DNA of 64,000 nucleotides from Bacteroidota bacterium (GCA_013288015.1 JABDCR010000008.1:1-64000), one strand, 5' to 3'; numbered from the stretch's first letter, positions 1 to 10,033 are shown. Notes: a model not told the origin generated them from the letters alone. Numbers and translations are program-made.

Positions 1-1
1 T

Positions 2-1045
2 GATAGTACTTGCATAAGTTTGTGGATTGACAGCGATTTAGGAAATTATCAGGATGATTATATTGGTTGCGACGTAACTAACGATTTTGGTTATACTTAT
101 AATGGCGATGCATATGATGATGATAACGGCTCAACACCCGGTTATCATACTAACTTACCGGTATTTGCCTGTAATATTTTGCAAGGCCCCATTGCCGATG
201 CCGGAGATGGAATAGATAACAACCATAACTGCCAAATTGATGAAACAGGCGAGCATTGTATGATGAGCGGCTTTACATCGTATAACAATACTGGAAGTCA
301 AAAAAATGGTATTCTACCAACTACTAACGGATATATTGTTTATGATAACCTGATGCGTGGTAAGTGGGAAGATGGTACACTAATGACCTATGGTAACCAA
401 GGGGTTAATGCAATTAATCAACCGAGCAAATATTTATACCCTGGTAATACCGACCCATATGGGTTTGCCTTGGGAGGTAATTGTAACAACCCCGTAACAC
501 CAACAGGCAGCTTTGGTACTACAGGATGGACAGAAAGACAAGCAGGCAATTTTCCGGGCGATAGAAGAATGATAGTTAACACAGGCAAGTTTACCATGCA
601 ACCCTATTTTAACGTAGTTTTTAAACCATACACATTAGATTGTGCATTTGTTTTTTCGCAAGATTCTGCCAACTGCGATACAAACAGTGCTTGCCTAATT
701 AACCGTGCTACGCAAGATAATATTAGGGTTAAAAAATGGTTTAACGCAAACAATTACCCAAGCTGTTCGAGCAATGTAGGTATTAAGAAAAATACTATGC
801 CACAGCTTGATTTAAATTTATATCCAAACCCTGCCAATATGAATGTGTATGTTGAATTTACAAACATGCAAAAAAATGTAACTATAGAAGTTTTTGATAT
901 GCTGGGCAATGTAGTGCAAGGCTTGCAATACAATGAGCTTAGCAAATATGCTATTATACCCGTTAGTGAATTACAAAGCGGTGTATATATGGTTAAAATA
1001 CAATCGGCTGAAGGAACTGCTAACAAAAAGTTTATTAAACAGTAA
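2..1045 (+). CDS. T9SS type A sorting domain-containing secreted protein, 5'-truncated by window edge
   Basis: Frame is open to base 2 (DSTCISLWIDSD...). C-terminus LNLYPNPANMNVYVEF...GVYMVKIQSAEGTANKKFIKQ is a type A sorting domain. Confidence 0.85.
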   Translation, partial: DSTCISLWIDSDLGNYQDDYIGCDVTNDFGYTYNGDAYDDDNGSTPGYHTNLPVFACNILQGPIADAGDGIDNNHNCQIDETGEHCMMSGFTSYNNTGSQKNGILPTTNGYIVYDNLMRGKWEDGTLMTYGNQGVNAINQPSKYLYPGNTDPYGFALGGNCNNPVTPTGSFGTTGWTERQAGNFPGDRRMIVNTGKFTMQPYFNVVFKPYTLDCAFVFSQDSANCDTNSACLINRATQDNIRVKKWFNANNYPSCSSNVGIKKNTMPQLDLNLYPNPANMNVYVEFTNMQKNVTIEVFDMLGNVVQGLQYNELSKYAIIPVSELQSGVYMVKIQSAEGTANKKFIKQ

Positions 1046-1117
1046 TTTAAAAACAGGTTAAATAAAAAGCCATTTCTTTCTCAAGAGCGACTTTTTTGCT
1101 TTTACTCACTACAAAAA

Positions 1118-2557
1118 TTAGTTAGCCATTTTTTTGCGGCGGTTTTCTAAAATTTTCAGAAAAGAACGGGTTCTTATTTCTTCCATAGTTAAACCTGTTG
1201 CTGTTACATCATCGGCTGAGATGGCACCGCAATTAATGGCACGCAGGAAATAGTTTAAAAGTCCTTGTCCGGTGGCGGCATCGTCAAACACATCATCGGT
1301 TAGGGTTGCACGCGCAGCTTTTTCTACAAAGGCTTTCAGGCGTTTAGCAGCATCCTCATAACTTTCTAAAAAGAAAGAATACACGGCGGCATAACGCATG
1401 GGGAATTGCGCGGGGTTTAAATCCCAACCCTGATAAAGGCCTTTCCATAACGAGTAGCGTGTGTGGTTGTATGCTTTTTTCCAAGAGCGTTGTACCACCA
1501 TTTTATTTTCGGCTAATTGAGCGGCGGTTAAATTATCGCCACGGTGCGGGCCGATAGGCATTACGTTTGTTGCCCCATCGGACAACCAAATGCCCGTTGC
1601 GCCAAGAGAAACTTTCATGAAATGATGCGCGAAATCGCAAACGGCGTGCCCCATATCCTGATACTTAGCAGTGATGTTGCAAGCCGCGGTATAATCATAC
1701 GTGCCAAACGCAGTTGCAATCATGCGGCCCTTGCTTGCTTCAACAAAAGTACGCAAGGGGTTTTTACCATCTTTATCAATAACGGCTTGTGTAGTTTCAA
1801 CCATCATTTCCATTTTAAGCGCGCCACTTGGTATTTGTGTGTTGGCTTCGATGGTTTCGAATAATTTTACGAGAGCACTTACCTGCTCAGGGATGCTAAC
1901 CTTTGGTAACATAACTACAAAGTTGTTGGGTAGTTTGCCGTTGGTTTGCTCAGATAATGTTGTTAGAAAAATATCGAGTGTGCGAACGCCGCGTTCTTTT
2001 AAATCTTCGGTAAAAGGTTTTATGCGTATGCCAATGAAAGGTGAAAGCGAATTTGCTTTCATGCCCTTGGCTACTTCGGTAGCGGCTTGTACGGCAGTTG
2101 CATCTTCTTCGTCCCACGAGCGGTTACCAAAACCATCTTCAAAATCGATACGAAAATCTTCTAAGGCTTCGGCTTTTAATTTTGCAATTACTTTGTTGTA
2201 CGTAGTATATGATAACCAAGCTGTTTCTTTTTTGCGGTCGGTTTCAGAAAGACCATCCATTTTTTTTATGAGCTTTTCTATTTCGGCAGCATTGCTTGGC
2301 AATGTTTCGTGACCAGATAACTCAATGGCTTTTGCAAACTCAACAAAGTTGGGTGCATTGTTTAAAAGAGTTTTTAAGGCTGCTTGTCCCATTTTTTCGG
2401 CTGAGTCGGCAGTGAATAAATCGGCACCACCATACACAGTGTGCACAGGTTGACGATCGGGTTTATCGCCGGGATAAATTTTTTGGAAAGCTTTGTTTGC
2501 TTTGCCTAATTCATTTAAGATACTTTCTTTCTCTTGAGCAGGAATAGATTGTTTCAT
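1118..2557 (-). CDS. HpcH/HpaI aldolase/CitE superfamily protein, DUF6986-like (malate-synthase-like fold)
   Basis: Motifs IDFEDGFGNRSWDEED, LKMEMMVETTQAVID, GTYDYTA and QGWDLNPAQFPMRYAA resemble CitE-like active-site and HPAQ motifs. Clustered with ureide catabolism genes. Confidence 0.65.
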   Translation of the reverse strand: MKQSIPAQEKESILNELGKANKAFQKIYPGDKPDRQPVHTVYGGADLFTADSAEKMGQAALKTLLNNAPNFVEFAKAIELSGHETLPSNAAEIEKLIKKMDGLSETDRKKETAWLSYTTYNKVIAKLKAEALEDFRIDFEDGFGNRSWDEEDATAVQAATEVAKGMKANSLSPFIGIRIKPFTEDLKERGVRTLDIFLTTLSEQTNGKLPNNFVVMLPKVSIPEQVSALVKLFETIEANTQIPSGALKMEMMVETTQAVIDKDGKNPLRTFVEASKGRMIATAFGTYDYTAACNITAKYQDMGHAVCDFAHHFMKVSLGATGIWLSDGATNVMPIGPHRGDNLTAAQLAENKMVVQRSWKKAYNHTRYSLWKGLYQGWDLNPAQFPMRYAAVYSFFLESYEDAAKRLKAFVEKAARATLTDDVFDDAATGQGLLNYFLRAINCGAISADDVTATGLTMEEIRTRSFLKILENRRKKMAN

Positions 2558-2599
2558 ATTATTTTGTGGTTAAAATATTTTGTTGCGTTTTAATATTGA

Positions 2600-2941
2600 T
2601 TAGCTACCACGGTAGGTTGAGTAACCGTAGGGGTTTAATAAAAGTGGTACATGATAGTGTGACTGATCGGTAGTTTGGAAAACGATTGTTACCGAAGGAT
2701 AAAATGCTTTTACACCTTGCGCTTTGAAATAAGATTGGGTATCAAACACCAAACGATAAATGCCGGGTTGTAATTTTATATCATCGGCCAACAAGCCCGG
2801 TAGACGGCCATCGGCATTTGTTTGTCCTTTACCTAAGAGAGACCAGGTGCCATCAGCATTTGGTTTTTCTAAAACGATAGAAACGTTTTGTGCAGGTTTG
2901 CCTATGGAAGTATCTAATATGTGTGTGGTGATGGCGCTCAT
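2600..2941 (-). CDS. uraH: 5-hydroxyisourate hydrolase (transthyretin-like)
   Basis: N-terminal THILDTSIGKPA and C-terminal YRGS signature. Confidence 0.95.
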   Translation of the reverse strand: MSAITTHILDTSIGKPAQNVSIVLEKPNADGTWSLLGKGQTNADGRLPGLLADDIKLQPGIYRLVFDTQSYFKAQGVKAFYPSVTIVFQTTDQSHYHVPLLLNPYGYSTYRGS

Positions 2942-2945
2942 CTTT

Positions 2946-3449
2946 TTATTCGATTAATTTTTCTAAACGTATGTGAGTGATTTTATTTTGTTCGTCCATT
3001 GCAATTTTAATTTCGATGTCGGGTGTGTTGCCCAAACGTGTGTTTAGTAAAGCTAACATTTCTTCGGCGGTTTTGCCTGTGGCACACACAATAAATATGT
3101 AGCCGAATTTTTTTAAGTAAGCTTCGTTACCATTTGCCAGTGCTACCAATGTATTTTGGGTGGCGGTGTTAACGCCTGCCTGTTCGCCACCGGCCCAATC
3201 TTTAGTAGAGGCGAATTTTTTTTCGAGGCTTTTTAAATCACCAATTTTTGGATGATGCGTAAAAGCTTCCAAACCATCCCGTACTGTACAGTTTTGCCAA
3301 ATCCAATTAGAGTTGTGTAATAAACTTATTTTGCTTTCAAACGGTTTTTTAGTTGCCAGTTGTTTTGCCCATGTGGTAGAGCCACAGCATTTGAACAACT
3401 CTTCGAAAGTTTTATCGGGCGGGAGGTTATTTAATTCTTGTATAGTCAT
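2946..3449 (-). CDS. uraD: 2-oxo-4-hydroxy-4-carboxy-5-ureidoimidazoline (OHCU) decarboxylase
   Basis: FEELFKCCGSTTWAKQL and HPKIGD motifs; adjacent to uraH. Confidence 0.93.
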   Translation of the reverse strand: MTIQELNNLPPDKTFEELFKCCGSTTWAKQLATKKPFESKISLLHNSNWIWQNCTVRDGLEAFTHHPKIGDLKSLEKKFASTKDWAGGEQAGVNTATQNTLVALANGNEAYLKKFGYIFIVCATGKTAEEMLALLNTRLGNTPDIEIKIAMDEQNKITHIRLEKLIE

Positions 3450-4550
3450 TTACTTTTTAATGTTACCAAATAAACGTAAACGACTAACACCGCCATCAGG
3501 AAAAATGTTTAAACGAATATGTGTGAAAGGACCATGATTAACAATTTCTTTATCAAAAAAATGTTCGTGGTCGGCTTGCAGTTTTTGTTTGGGTAAAATT
3601 TCTGTCCACTTGATATCGGGAGAGTTAATGTTTATTTCATCAAGTGCTACGGTTTCAATTTCGATAGTTGAACTGGTAGGTAAAACCTCTGCACGCGATA
3701 AACCAAGAGAACTTGCGCCAAGGTCTACGGTTTCTAAATCTATTCCTTCGATAGAACAGGTATCAGGATAATTGCCCTTGAAGTGACAAGTATCTACTAA
3801 AATTTTATTGATGTTACCCTGGTGTGCAAGTTTTACAATTACCCAATCGCGATTATTTGGTGTGCGGTTACGTTTGGTTTCCCAACCATCGCCCATGTTA
3901 ACGCCACGCCCCGGCATAATTAAATTATCCATGTGGCTAAAAAACATATCGTTGCACAGCACAGATTTTGCTCCGTTGGTTGCAGATGCTAAATCAATAA
4001 CATCGCTTTCTTTTACTGCATCCCAATTTTTGTAAACCTCGCCATATACTTTTAAACGTGCTACGCCACCATCGGGGTAAATGTTTAAACGCAAGTGAGT
4101 CCAAACAACATCACTATCAACTTCGTAAAAATTTTGACTGCCTGGGTTAAGCGGAGACTTAGCAAGAATTTCGGTCCAGCTTGCTTTTTGAAGCGCATCA
4201 GCCGAAGCATTATCAGCCATGTTGCAAGCCTCGATAGAAGCATGCGGCGGGTGATTGCCCAAAAAGAAATTAGTATCTATATCAAAACCTTTTATAATGC
4301 CCGATGCGCCGAGTTTAATAATGCACCAATCGTAACCCGGTACACGCTTTCTGCGAGACTCCCAACCATCCATCCATTTACCTCTGTCGGTATATTTATC
4401 TGCAATAAAAATTCCGCGGCCGGGTTTTAGTAAATTTTCTTTCTCGGCAAAAAAATCATCGCTGCAAATAATGGCTTTACCACCTAATCGCTCAGCAGCA
4501 AGGTCTATTAAGTTTGTAAATGCGGGACTGTTTGTTTTAGTGTTCTCCAT
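3450..4550 (-). CDS. alc: Allantoicase
   Basis: Duplicated allantoicase domains (GRGIFIADKYTDRGKWMDGWESRRKR / GRGVNMGDGWETKRNR; HLRLNIYPDGGVARLKVYG / HIRLNIFPDGGVSRLRLFG). Confidence 0.95.
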   Translation of the reverse strand: MENTKTNSPAFTNLIDLAAERLGGKAIICSDDFFAEKENLLKPGRGIFIADKYTDRGKWMDGWESRRKRVPGYDWCIIKLGASGIIKGFDIDTNFFLGNHPPHASIEACNMADNASADALQKASWTEILAKSPLNPGSQNFYEVDSDVVWTHLRLNIYPDGGVARLKVYGEVYKNWDAVKESDVIDLASATNGAKSVLCNDMFFSHMDNLIMPGRGVNMGDGWETKRNRTPNNRDWVIVKLAHQGNINKILVDTCHFKGNYPDTCSIEGIDLETVDLGASSLGLSRAEVLPTSSTIEIETVALDEININSPDIKWTEILPKQKLQADHEHFFDKEIVNHGPFTHIRLNIFPDGGVSRLRLFGNIKK

Positions 4551-4564
4551 ATAAATTTCTAAAA

Positions 4565-4882
4565 TTAGTTTCCTTTAAATTTTTCTTTTCCAATCAGTAT
4601 TTCAAAATACAATTTAAAATCGCCTTTAAGCGACATCCACGGATATTTGAACGTAGCAGGTTTATTTTTTTCGATAAAGAAATGACCTATCCATGCAAAA
4701 AAATAAGCGCATACAACACCTGCTAAAAGTATAAAGCCATTTATTTGTATGAGAGCCGTAATTGCCAAAATAAAAAACAAACTGGTGCCAATAAAATGCG
4801 TAACACGTGTACCCACCTGACGATGCTCGTTTAAGTAATAAGGGTAAAATTCCTCAAATGTTTTATACTCTTTATCAGCCAT
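4565..4882 (-). CDS. DUF962/Mpo1-like membrane protein
   Basis: FEEFYPYYLNEHRQVGTRVTHFIGT...YFFAWIGHFFIEKNKPATFKYPWMSL. Confidence 0.85.
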   Translation of the reverse strand: MADKEYKTFEEFYPYYLNEHRQVGTRVTHFIGTSLFFILAITALIQINGFILLAGVVCAYFFAWIGHFFIEKNKPATFKYPWMSLKGDFKLYFEILIGKEKFKGN

Positions 4883-4890
4883 TAAGCTTA

Positions 4891-6261
4891 CTATTTTTTT
4901 AAAAGGACTTTGCCTTGTGGTAAAGATATGAAATTCCCGTTTTCAAATACTTTTTTGCCAGCTAGGTAAGTTTGTTTAACAACACCTTGTAACTCTTCGC
5001 CTACATATGGACTTATTTTGTGGCGATAATGTATATCAGCACTTTGTACGGTAAATTTTTCAGTAGGGTTCCACACCACAATATCAGCATCGTAACCCTT
5101 TTTCAATTGTCCTTTTGAATTTTGAAAGCCAATAAACTTAGCCACATGCTCACTCATTAAAGCAGCAACCTCAGTAATGCCCAAACCTCTTTTTTGCGCG
5201 GCAGTAAAAACCACCGGCAACGAAAACTGAATAGAGGCAATGCCGCCCCAGGCTTCTTTTAAATTACCGGTTTCTATTTTTTTTAAAGTGGGAGTGGCAG
5301 GAGAGTGGTCGGTAACTACAAAATCAATTAAGTTGGTTTTTAAAGCCTGCCATAATTTTTCGTTATTGGCACGTTCGCGGATTGGTGGGGCGCATTTAAA
5401 AAGTGTGTTGCCATTTGGAATTTCTTCGGCGCAGAAATATAAATATTGTGGACAGGTTTCAACGGTTAAGGGCAAACCTTTTTCTCGTGCCGTTTTTATT
5501 TGCGCCAGTGAATCGGCAGACGATAAATGAACAATGTGTGTAGGGCAATTAAACTCCTGGCACAATTCAATCATCATTTCAACCGCGTTATCTTCCCAAA
5601 CTTTCGGGCGAGAATTTAAGTAGGCCATATAGTTAGTAGGATTTTTTTCAAAGCTTGAAATGCCCTCGTGCATTACATCCAACTCGGCATGTGCTAATAA
5701 AGGAATTTGATATTTGGCAATGGTTGCCATTCCTTTTTTTAAATCGGCCAGCGTAACATTAGGAAATTCATCAATGCCCGAATGCGTTAAAAATGCTTTA
5801 ATGCCAAGCACACCTGCTTTAATTAATTCATCCAACTTATCGGCATTGGCAGGCACCAAGCCACCCCAAAAACCACAGTTGCAGTAAAGTTTGCCTTCGG
5901 TAGCTTTTAATTTATCGTTAAATGTTTTTGCACTTATGGTTACCGGGCTAGAGTTTAAAGGCATATCAACCAAAGTAGTTATGCCGCCTGCAATGGCAGC
6001 TTTGGTCATGGTTTCAAAGCCTTCCCACTCGGTTCGTCCGGGCTCGTTAATGTGCACGTGTGAGTCAATCAAACCGGGCATAACCACCAAATCATCCACA
6101 TCTTCAATAGGGAAGTTGGCGGTGCTTGGTTTGCCTTCTAATATATCTATAATAATTCCGTCTTTAATTAAAAGTGTAGCGTTTTGTAATTTGTTTTGTA
6201 TAAGCACTTGCGTGCTGTGTAGGGCAAAATCGGGATGCTGGTTTATCATGCTGAGATACAA
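4891..6261 (-). CDS. allB: Allantoinase
   Basis: Cyclic amidohydrolase motifs VMPGLIDSHVHINEPGRTEWEGFETMTKAAIAGGITTLVDMPLNSSP, FVVTDHSP. Confidence 0.93.
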   Translation of the reverse strand: MYLSMINQHPDFALHSTQVLIQNKLQNATLLIKDGIIIDILEGKPSTANFPIEDVDDLVVMPGLIDSHVHINEPGRTEWEGFETMTKAAIAGGITTLVDMPLNSSPVTISAKTFNDKLKATEGKLYCNCGFWGGLVPANADKLDELIKAGVLGIKAFLTHSGIDEFPNVTLADLKKGMATIAKYQIPLLAHAELDVMHEGISSFEKNPTNYMAYLNSRPKVWEDNAVEMMIELCQEFNCPTHIVHLSSADSLAQIKTAREKGLPLTVETCPQYLYFCAEEIPNGNTLFKCAPPIRERANNEKLWQALKTNLIDFVVTDHSPATPTLKKIETGNLKEAWGGIASIQFSLPVVFTAAQKRGLGITEVAALMSEHVAKFIGFQNSKGQLKKGYDADIVVWNPTEKFTVQSADIHYRHKISPYVGEELQGVVKQTYLAGKKVFENGNFISLPQGKVLLKK

Positions 6262-6320
6262 TTTCCAACAAATTTATTAAACTTGTTTATATTTATGCTT
6301 TATTGTGAATAGATAAATTT

Positions 6321-7862
6321 ATGAAGCTGAATATACTTGCCAACCTTTTACAACGCGCCAAACTGTTTTTACTGTTTTTATTTATGCTATTTGCACAAGA
6401 TGCTTTTTGTGCCGAAAAATTCAGCACCAACTTTAGCAAAAGCAACGCCGTTTTTATTTTAATTTTTAGTGGCAGTGTTTTAATAATTATTTATGCCTTG
6501 ACATTGGTTATAAAAACATTTAATCATTTAATAGAAAAAAGCAGCGATGATGCCGAGAAAGAAAAATTGCATGATAAGATAGATGATGTTGCGCAGGCAA
6601 AAACGGTTTTGTTTTATTGCTCGTTGCTGTTTATTTTTTTATACGCCTGTTATGCTTTTGTAAAAGGAACGAACATGGAATCCCATGTAAGTGAGTGGAT
6701 GAATTTGGTGGTTAGATGGATGCATGTGGTGTTTGGCATTGCGTGGATTGGCGCATCGTTTTATTTTGTGTTTTTAGAAAACGCCTTAAACAGAACCCAT
6801 AATTTACGCGATGAACTTGCGGGTAACCTTTGGGCAGTGCACGGCGGTGGTTTTTATTATTTAGAAAAATATAAAGTTGCGCCTAAAGAAATCCCTAAAG
6901 ATTTGCATTGGTTTAAGTACGAGGCTTATTTTACCTGGCTATCGGGCTTTACGCTTTTGGTGATTGTATATTATTTAGATGCCAATATTTATTTGATTGA
7001 TAAAAGTGTGATGGACCTAACGCAAGGCGAGGCCGTTAGCATTGGCATTGGTACTTTGCTGGTGGGTTGGTTGGTTTACGATACATTGTGCAAATCATTT
7101 TTGGCAAAGCATCAGGTCTTGTTGTCAGTTATACTTTTAATTTTTATATCGGCGGTGGCGTGGTTTTTATCGCATGTGTTTAGCAGCAGGGCGGCTTATA
7201 TACATGTGGGTGCTATGCTTGGTACGCTGATGGCAGGCAATGTTTTCAGGATAATTATACCGGGACAAAAAGCGATGGTGAACGCCGCCAAAGAAGGCAA
7301 ACCTGTTGACCCAAGCTTGGGAAAAAAAGCACTCCTGCGCTCCTTACACAATAATTATTTTACGCTGCCTGTAATTTTTATAATGATTAGCAATCACTTC
7401 CCTAGTACCTACGGAAGTGCGTTTAACTGGATGGTGCTAATGGGTTTAACCATTGCAAGTGCTTTAATAAAACATTATTTAAACCTGAAAGAGAAAGGCG
7501 AAAAATCGGTTTGGATATTGCCTATTGGCATTGTGCTGATTATATCGCTGGCCTTTATTACACGCCCTATACCAAAATCGGTTTGTAAAAATGATAAAGC
7601 GGTTACCTTTAATGAAGTAAATGAGATTATACAAAAACGTTGTGTGGCTTGTCACTCGGCTAACCCTACCGATGATGTGCAAAAAGTTGCACCCAACAAT
7701 ATTATGTTTGATACCAAAGAAAATATTTTAAAATATGCCGAGCGCATAAACCAACGTGCCGTAATTACGAAGACCATGCCGCAGGGAAATAAAACAGGCA
7801 TTACACAAGAGGAACGCGATGCCATTGCTTGCTGGATTGAGAATGGTGCGAAGGGGGAGTAA
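6321..7862 (+). CDS. puuD: Membrane urate hydroxylase (PuuD-like) with C-terminal cytochrome c domain
   Basis: RWMHVVFGIAWIGASFYFVFLENAL, LAGNLWAVHGGGFYY, C-terminal RCVACHSANP; adjacent divergent ureide genes. Confidence 0.9.
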   Translation: MKLNILANLLQRAKLFLLFLFMLFAQDAFCAEKFSTNFSKSNAVFILIFSGSVLIIIYALTLVIKTFNHLIEKSSDDAEKEKLHDKIDDVAQAKTVLFYCSLLFIFLYACYAFVKGTNMESHVSEWMNLVVRWMHVVFGIAWIGASFYFVFLENALNRTHNLRDELAGNLWAVHGGGFYYLEKYKVAPKEIPKDLHWFKYEAYFTWLSGFTLLVIVYYLDANIYLIDKSVMDLTQGEAVSIGIGTLLVGWLVYDTLCKSFLAKHQVLLSVILLIFISAVAWFLSHVFSSRAAYIHVGAMLGTLMAGNVFRIIIPGQKAMVNAAKEGKPVDPSLGKKALLRSLHNNYFTLPVIFIMISNHFPSTYGSAFNWMVLMGLTIASALIKHYLNLKEKGEKSVWILPIGIVLIISLAFITRPIPKSVCKNDKAVTFNEVNEIIQKRCVACHSANPTDDVQKVAPNNIMFDTKENILKYAERINQRAVITKTMPQGNKTGITQEERDAIACWIENGAKGE

Positions 7863-7905
7863 GATTTTTACTTGTTGGTGATAAGTGAATGGGGAAAGTT
7901 GTATA

Positions 7906-8160
7906 TTATTCTTCTATCAAGTTCATAATCCAGTTAATCCATCTGAGTATAGTAGATGCTCTCCTAAAATATGTTGTATCGGAATCAATATTATACAAAT
8001 TAGATGATTTCATTAAATTAACAATTTCATCCTTCGATGGAACTCTACTCGTTTCTAAATATAAATCAAGGGTCTTTTTGAAAACCCCATGAGAGATAAT
8101 AAGTTTAACGAATTCAATTTGTCTACTCGCCAAAGAAAGATTAAATATTGGTTCGCCTTC
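7906..8160 (-). pseudogene. C-terminal gene fragment abutting a repeat element
   Basis: Only ~80 codons ending SDTTYFRRASTILRWINWIMNLIEE. The open frame runs upstream into repeat copy 1 without a convincing ATG. Confidence 0.45.
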
Positions 8161-8162
8161 TT

Positions 8163-8226
8163 CAGGGCGAGGACTTGAAGTGTAAAGCCCGACGGCGCGT
8201 GTTTACAAAGCACCGTAACGCCCTAA
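8163..8226. repeat. Dispersed hairpin repeat, copy 1
   Basis: gggcgaggacttgaagtgtaaagcccgaCGGCGCgtgtttacaaaGCACCGtaacgccctaa. Confidence 0.85.
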
Positions 8227-8227
8227 T

Positions 8228-8527
8228 TTATTTTTTTTTCTTTTTTTCTTTTAAGAAAGCCATTAGGCCATTGTTTACTTTGGTAAGTAAAGCTACTTGC
8301 TGTCGCAGGTGTTCGATTTCTTTATGCAGAGGATCGTACTCGTTGGCGAGTTTGTAATCGATTTTTAGTTTTAGTTTTTTTATTTTTTCTTTAAATACGG
8401 GTTTTATAATTTCTTGTTTGTAGAGGTTATACAATTGTCCGCGCGATATGCCGGTTATATCAATTACCTCATCGATGGTGTAGCTGCTAAAATCAACAGC
8501 TTGTTTGAAAATTTCGCCTTCTCTCAT
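8228..8527 (-). CDS. Small HTH/coiled-coil protein
   Basis: TIDEVIDITGISRGQLYNLYKQEII HTH-like segment followed by a coiled coil. Confidence 0.6.
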   Translation of the reverse strand: MREGEIFKQAVDFSSYTIDEVIDITGISRGQLYNLYKQEIIKPVFKEKIKKLKLKIDYKLANEYDPLHKEIEHLRQQVALLTKVNNGLMAFLKEKKKKK

Positions 8528-8545
8528 GATAGTTGTTTTGATTAT

Positions 8546-9637
8546 TTAATTGTTGTTATTTAATATATATATGTTAGCACTGCTGCAATTGTTACAGTTG
8601 GGTGTGTTGCTGTTAAAGCCACGACTTTCGCCGGGGTTAAGCTCATTATCATCAACTACATAAATTTTGTTGGCTTTGATGATTTGGTTTTTTGGGTTTG
8701 TGTATTTTATTTCGGCTTCGATAAATTTAACGGGATAGCCCGCATTGTTTTTAACTACACCCGTGCCCAGTACACTACCATTATTTATACGGTACTGCCA
8801 ATCGACAATTTGAAGGTTATTGGGAAGATCTTCCAGCGCTTCGGTTTTTTGGAGGTCGGTGGCATCGGTGGGAAAAAGAATTTTACCATCGTGAATGATG
8901 AGCAAGTTATAAGTGTCGATTATTTTATATTGGTCGTAATTTTTTTGTACCACTACGCCTACTTTTTGACTAAGCCAAGCACCTTTATTGTTGTGCCCGC
9001 TTATGTTGGCATACACAATATATTGGTTGTTACTTGCACGCTTTATGTTTTGTATGCTATAATGGGCAATTTTTGGGAATATGCTTTGACTGGTTTCTGT
9101 TATATAATTTGCCTGGGTTAAGTTACTATCTATATCGCCGGCCTGCACGCTGTTTAAAAACTGACGGGCAATTGCCTCTTCGCCATAAATGTATTTGGGC
9201 ACTATGTATAAATAGCAGGTTAAACAAATTAGCATGACGAACAACATAATGATTGCCGAAGCCATTTGTAATTTTTGTTTGGTTGATGCTTCAAAGCTTA
9301 ATGCATCCTGAGTTTGGTCGCCTAAAAGTTTTTGTTTTTGTCCGTCGAACTCCTCGTCGGTTAAAATGCCATCTTTACGCAGTTGGTTTAGTTTTTCTAA
9401 CTGGGCAATGGTGTTGGTGTTTATATTGCTTTCGACCTGGCTAAGTTTTTTTTGTTTTTTTATGGCCCGAATAAATAAAATTATCCAACCTAAGATTGTC
9501 CAGCCAAGTAATAGATTGAGGAAAAAATATTTTAATACATGGTGCTTTTTACGTGCCAGAATGGTTGGCAAAAAATAAATTACCAACGACACCAGCAGTG
9601 CTACAAAAAAAACTATCCAAGCGCTTGGTTTAATCAT
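8546..9637 (-). CDS. Superinfection-immunity-like TM domain + SHOCT-like motif + FxLYD-like C-terminal domain protein
   Basis: N-term IYFLPTILARKKHHVLKYFFLNLLLGWTILGWIILFIRAIKK; SHOCT-like AQLEKLNQLRKDGILTDEEFDGQKQKLL; third TM; C-terminal VKNNAGYPVKFIEAEIKYTNPKNQII. Confidence 0.7.
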   Translation of the reverse strand: MIKPSAWIVFFVALLVSLVIYFLPTILARKKHHVLKYFFLNLLLGWTILGWIILFIRAIKKQKKLSQVESNINTNTIAQLEKLNQLRKDGILTDEEFDGQKQKLLGDQTQDALSFEASTKQKLQMASAIIMLFVMLICLTCYLYIVPKYIYGEEAIARQFLNSVQAGDIDSNLTQANYITETSQSIFPKIAHYSIQNIKRASNNQYIVYANISGHNNKGAWLSQKVGVVVQKNYDQYKIIDTYNLLIIHDGKILFPTDATDLQKTEALEDLPNNLQIVDWQYRINNGSVLGTGVVKNNAGYPVKFIEAEIKYTNPKNQIIKANKIYVVDDNELNPGESRGFNSNTPNCNNCSSANIYILNNNN

Positions 9638-9649
9638 TACTTTGCGCGT

Positions 9650-10033
9650 TTACTTGCCATCGTTAGTGGCAGTTTTAACTTTAAAGGTTGTATCCATTAC
9701 CAACATTTGCCAGCTTTTTGTGCTAGCGTTTATTGATTTGTTTATATAATTGATAACGTAGTATTTTGTTTTAGGTGATGCAAGCAGGGTGCTGTATTTT
9801 TTTTGATTTGCTACGGTATCGTTTTTTAATAATAACTGACGCTGCGTTTCGGCTATTTGGCGTAAAATATCATCGGCATAATCAATAACGCTATCGAGTT
9901 TACTAAACTCAATATTTTGTGCATCGTTAATTTTTAAATAGGCCTGGGCGGCCTGCATAACTTTATCTTTATTGGTTATGGGTTTGCTGCAAGCAAAAAC
10001 GAAAAGAGATAGTATTAGGATAGTTTTTTTCAT
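9650..10033 (-). CDS. Small lipoprotein, paralogue of the next gene
   Basis: MKKTILILSLFVFACSKPITNKDK lipobox-like N-terminus. Confidence 0.7.
   Translation of the reverse strand: MKKTILILSLFVFACSKPITNKDKVMQAAQAYLKINDAQNIEFSKLDSVIDYADDILRQIAETQRQLLLKNDTVANQKKYSTLLASPKTKYYVINYINKSINASTKSWQMLVMDTTFKVKTATNDGK

Noticed and set aside
1544-2312. Plus-strand ORFs over the 1118-2557 gene
   Set aside because: Shadow ORFs opposite a conserved protein.
1118-2557. Annotating this gene as classical malate synthase A
   Set aside because: The hallmark malate synthase A motifs were not recognised; motifs fit the CitE/DUF6986-like group better, so only a functional analogy is proposed.
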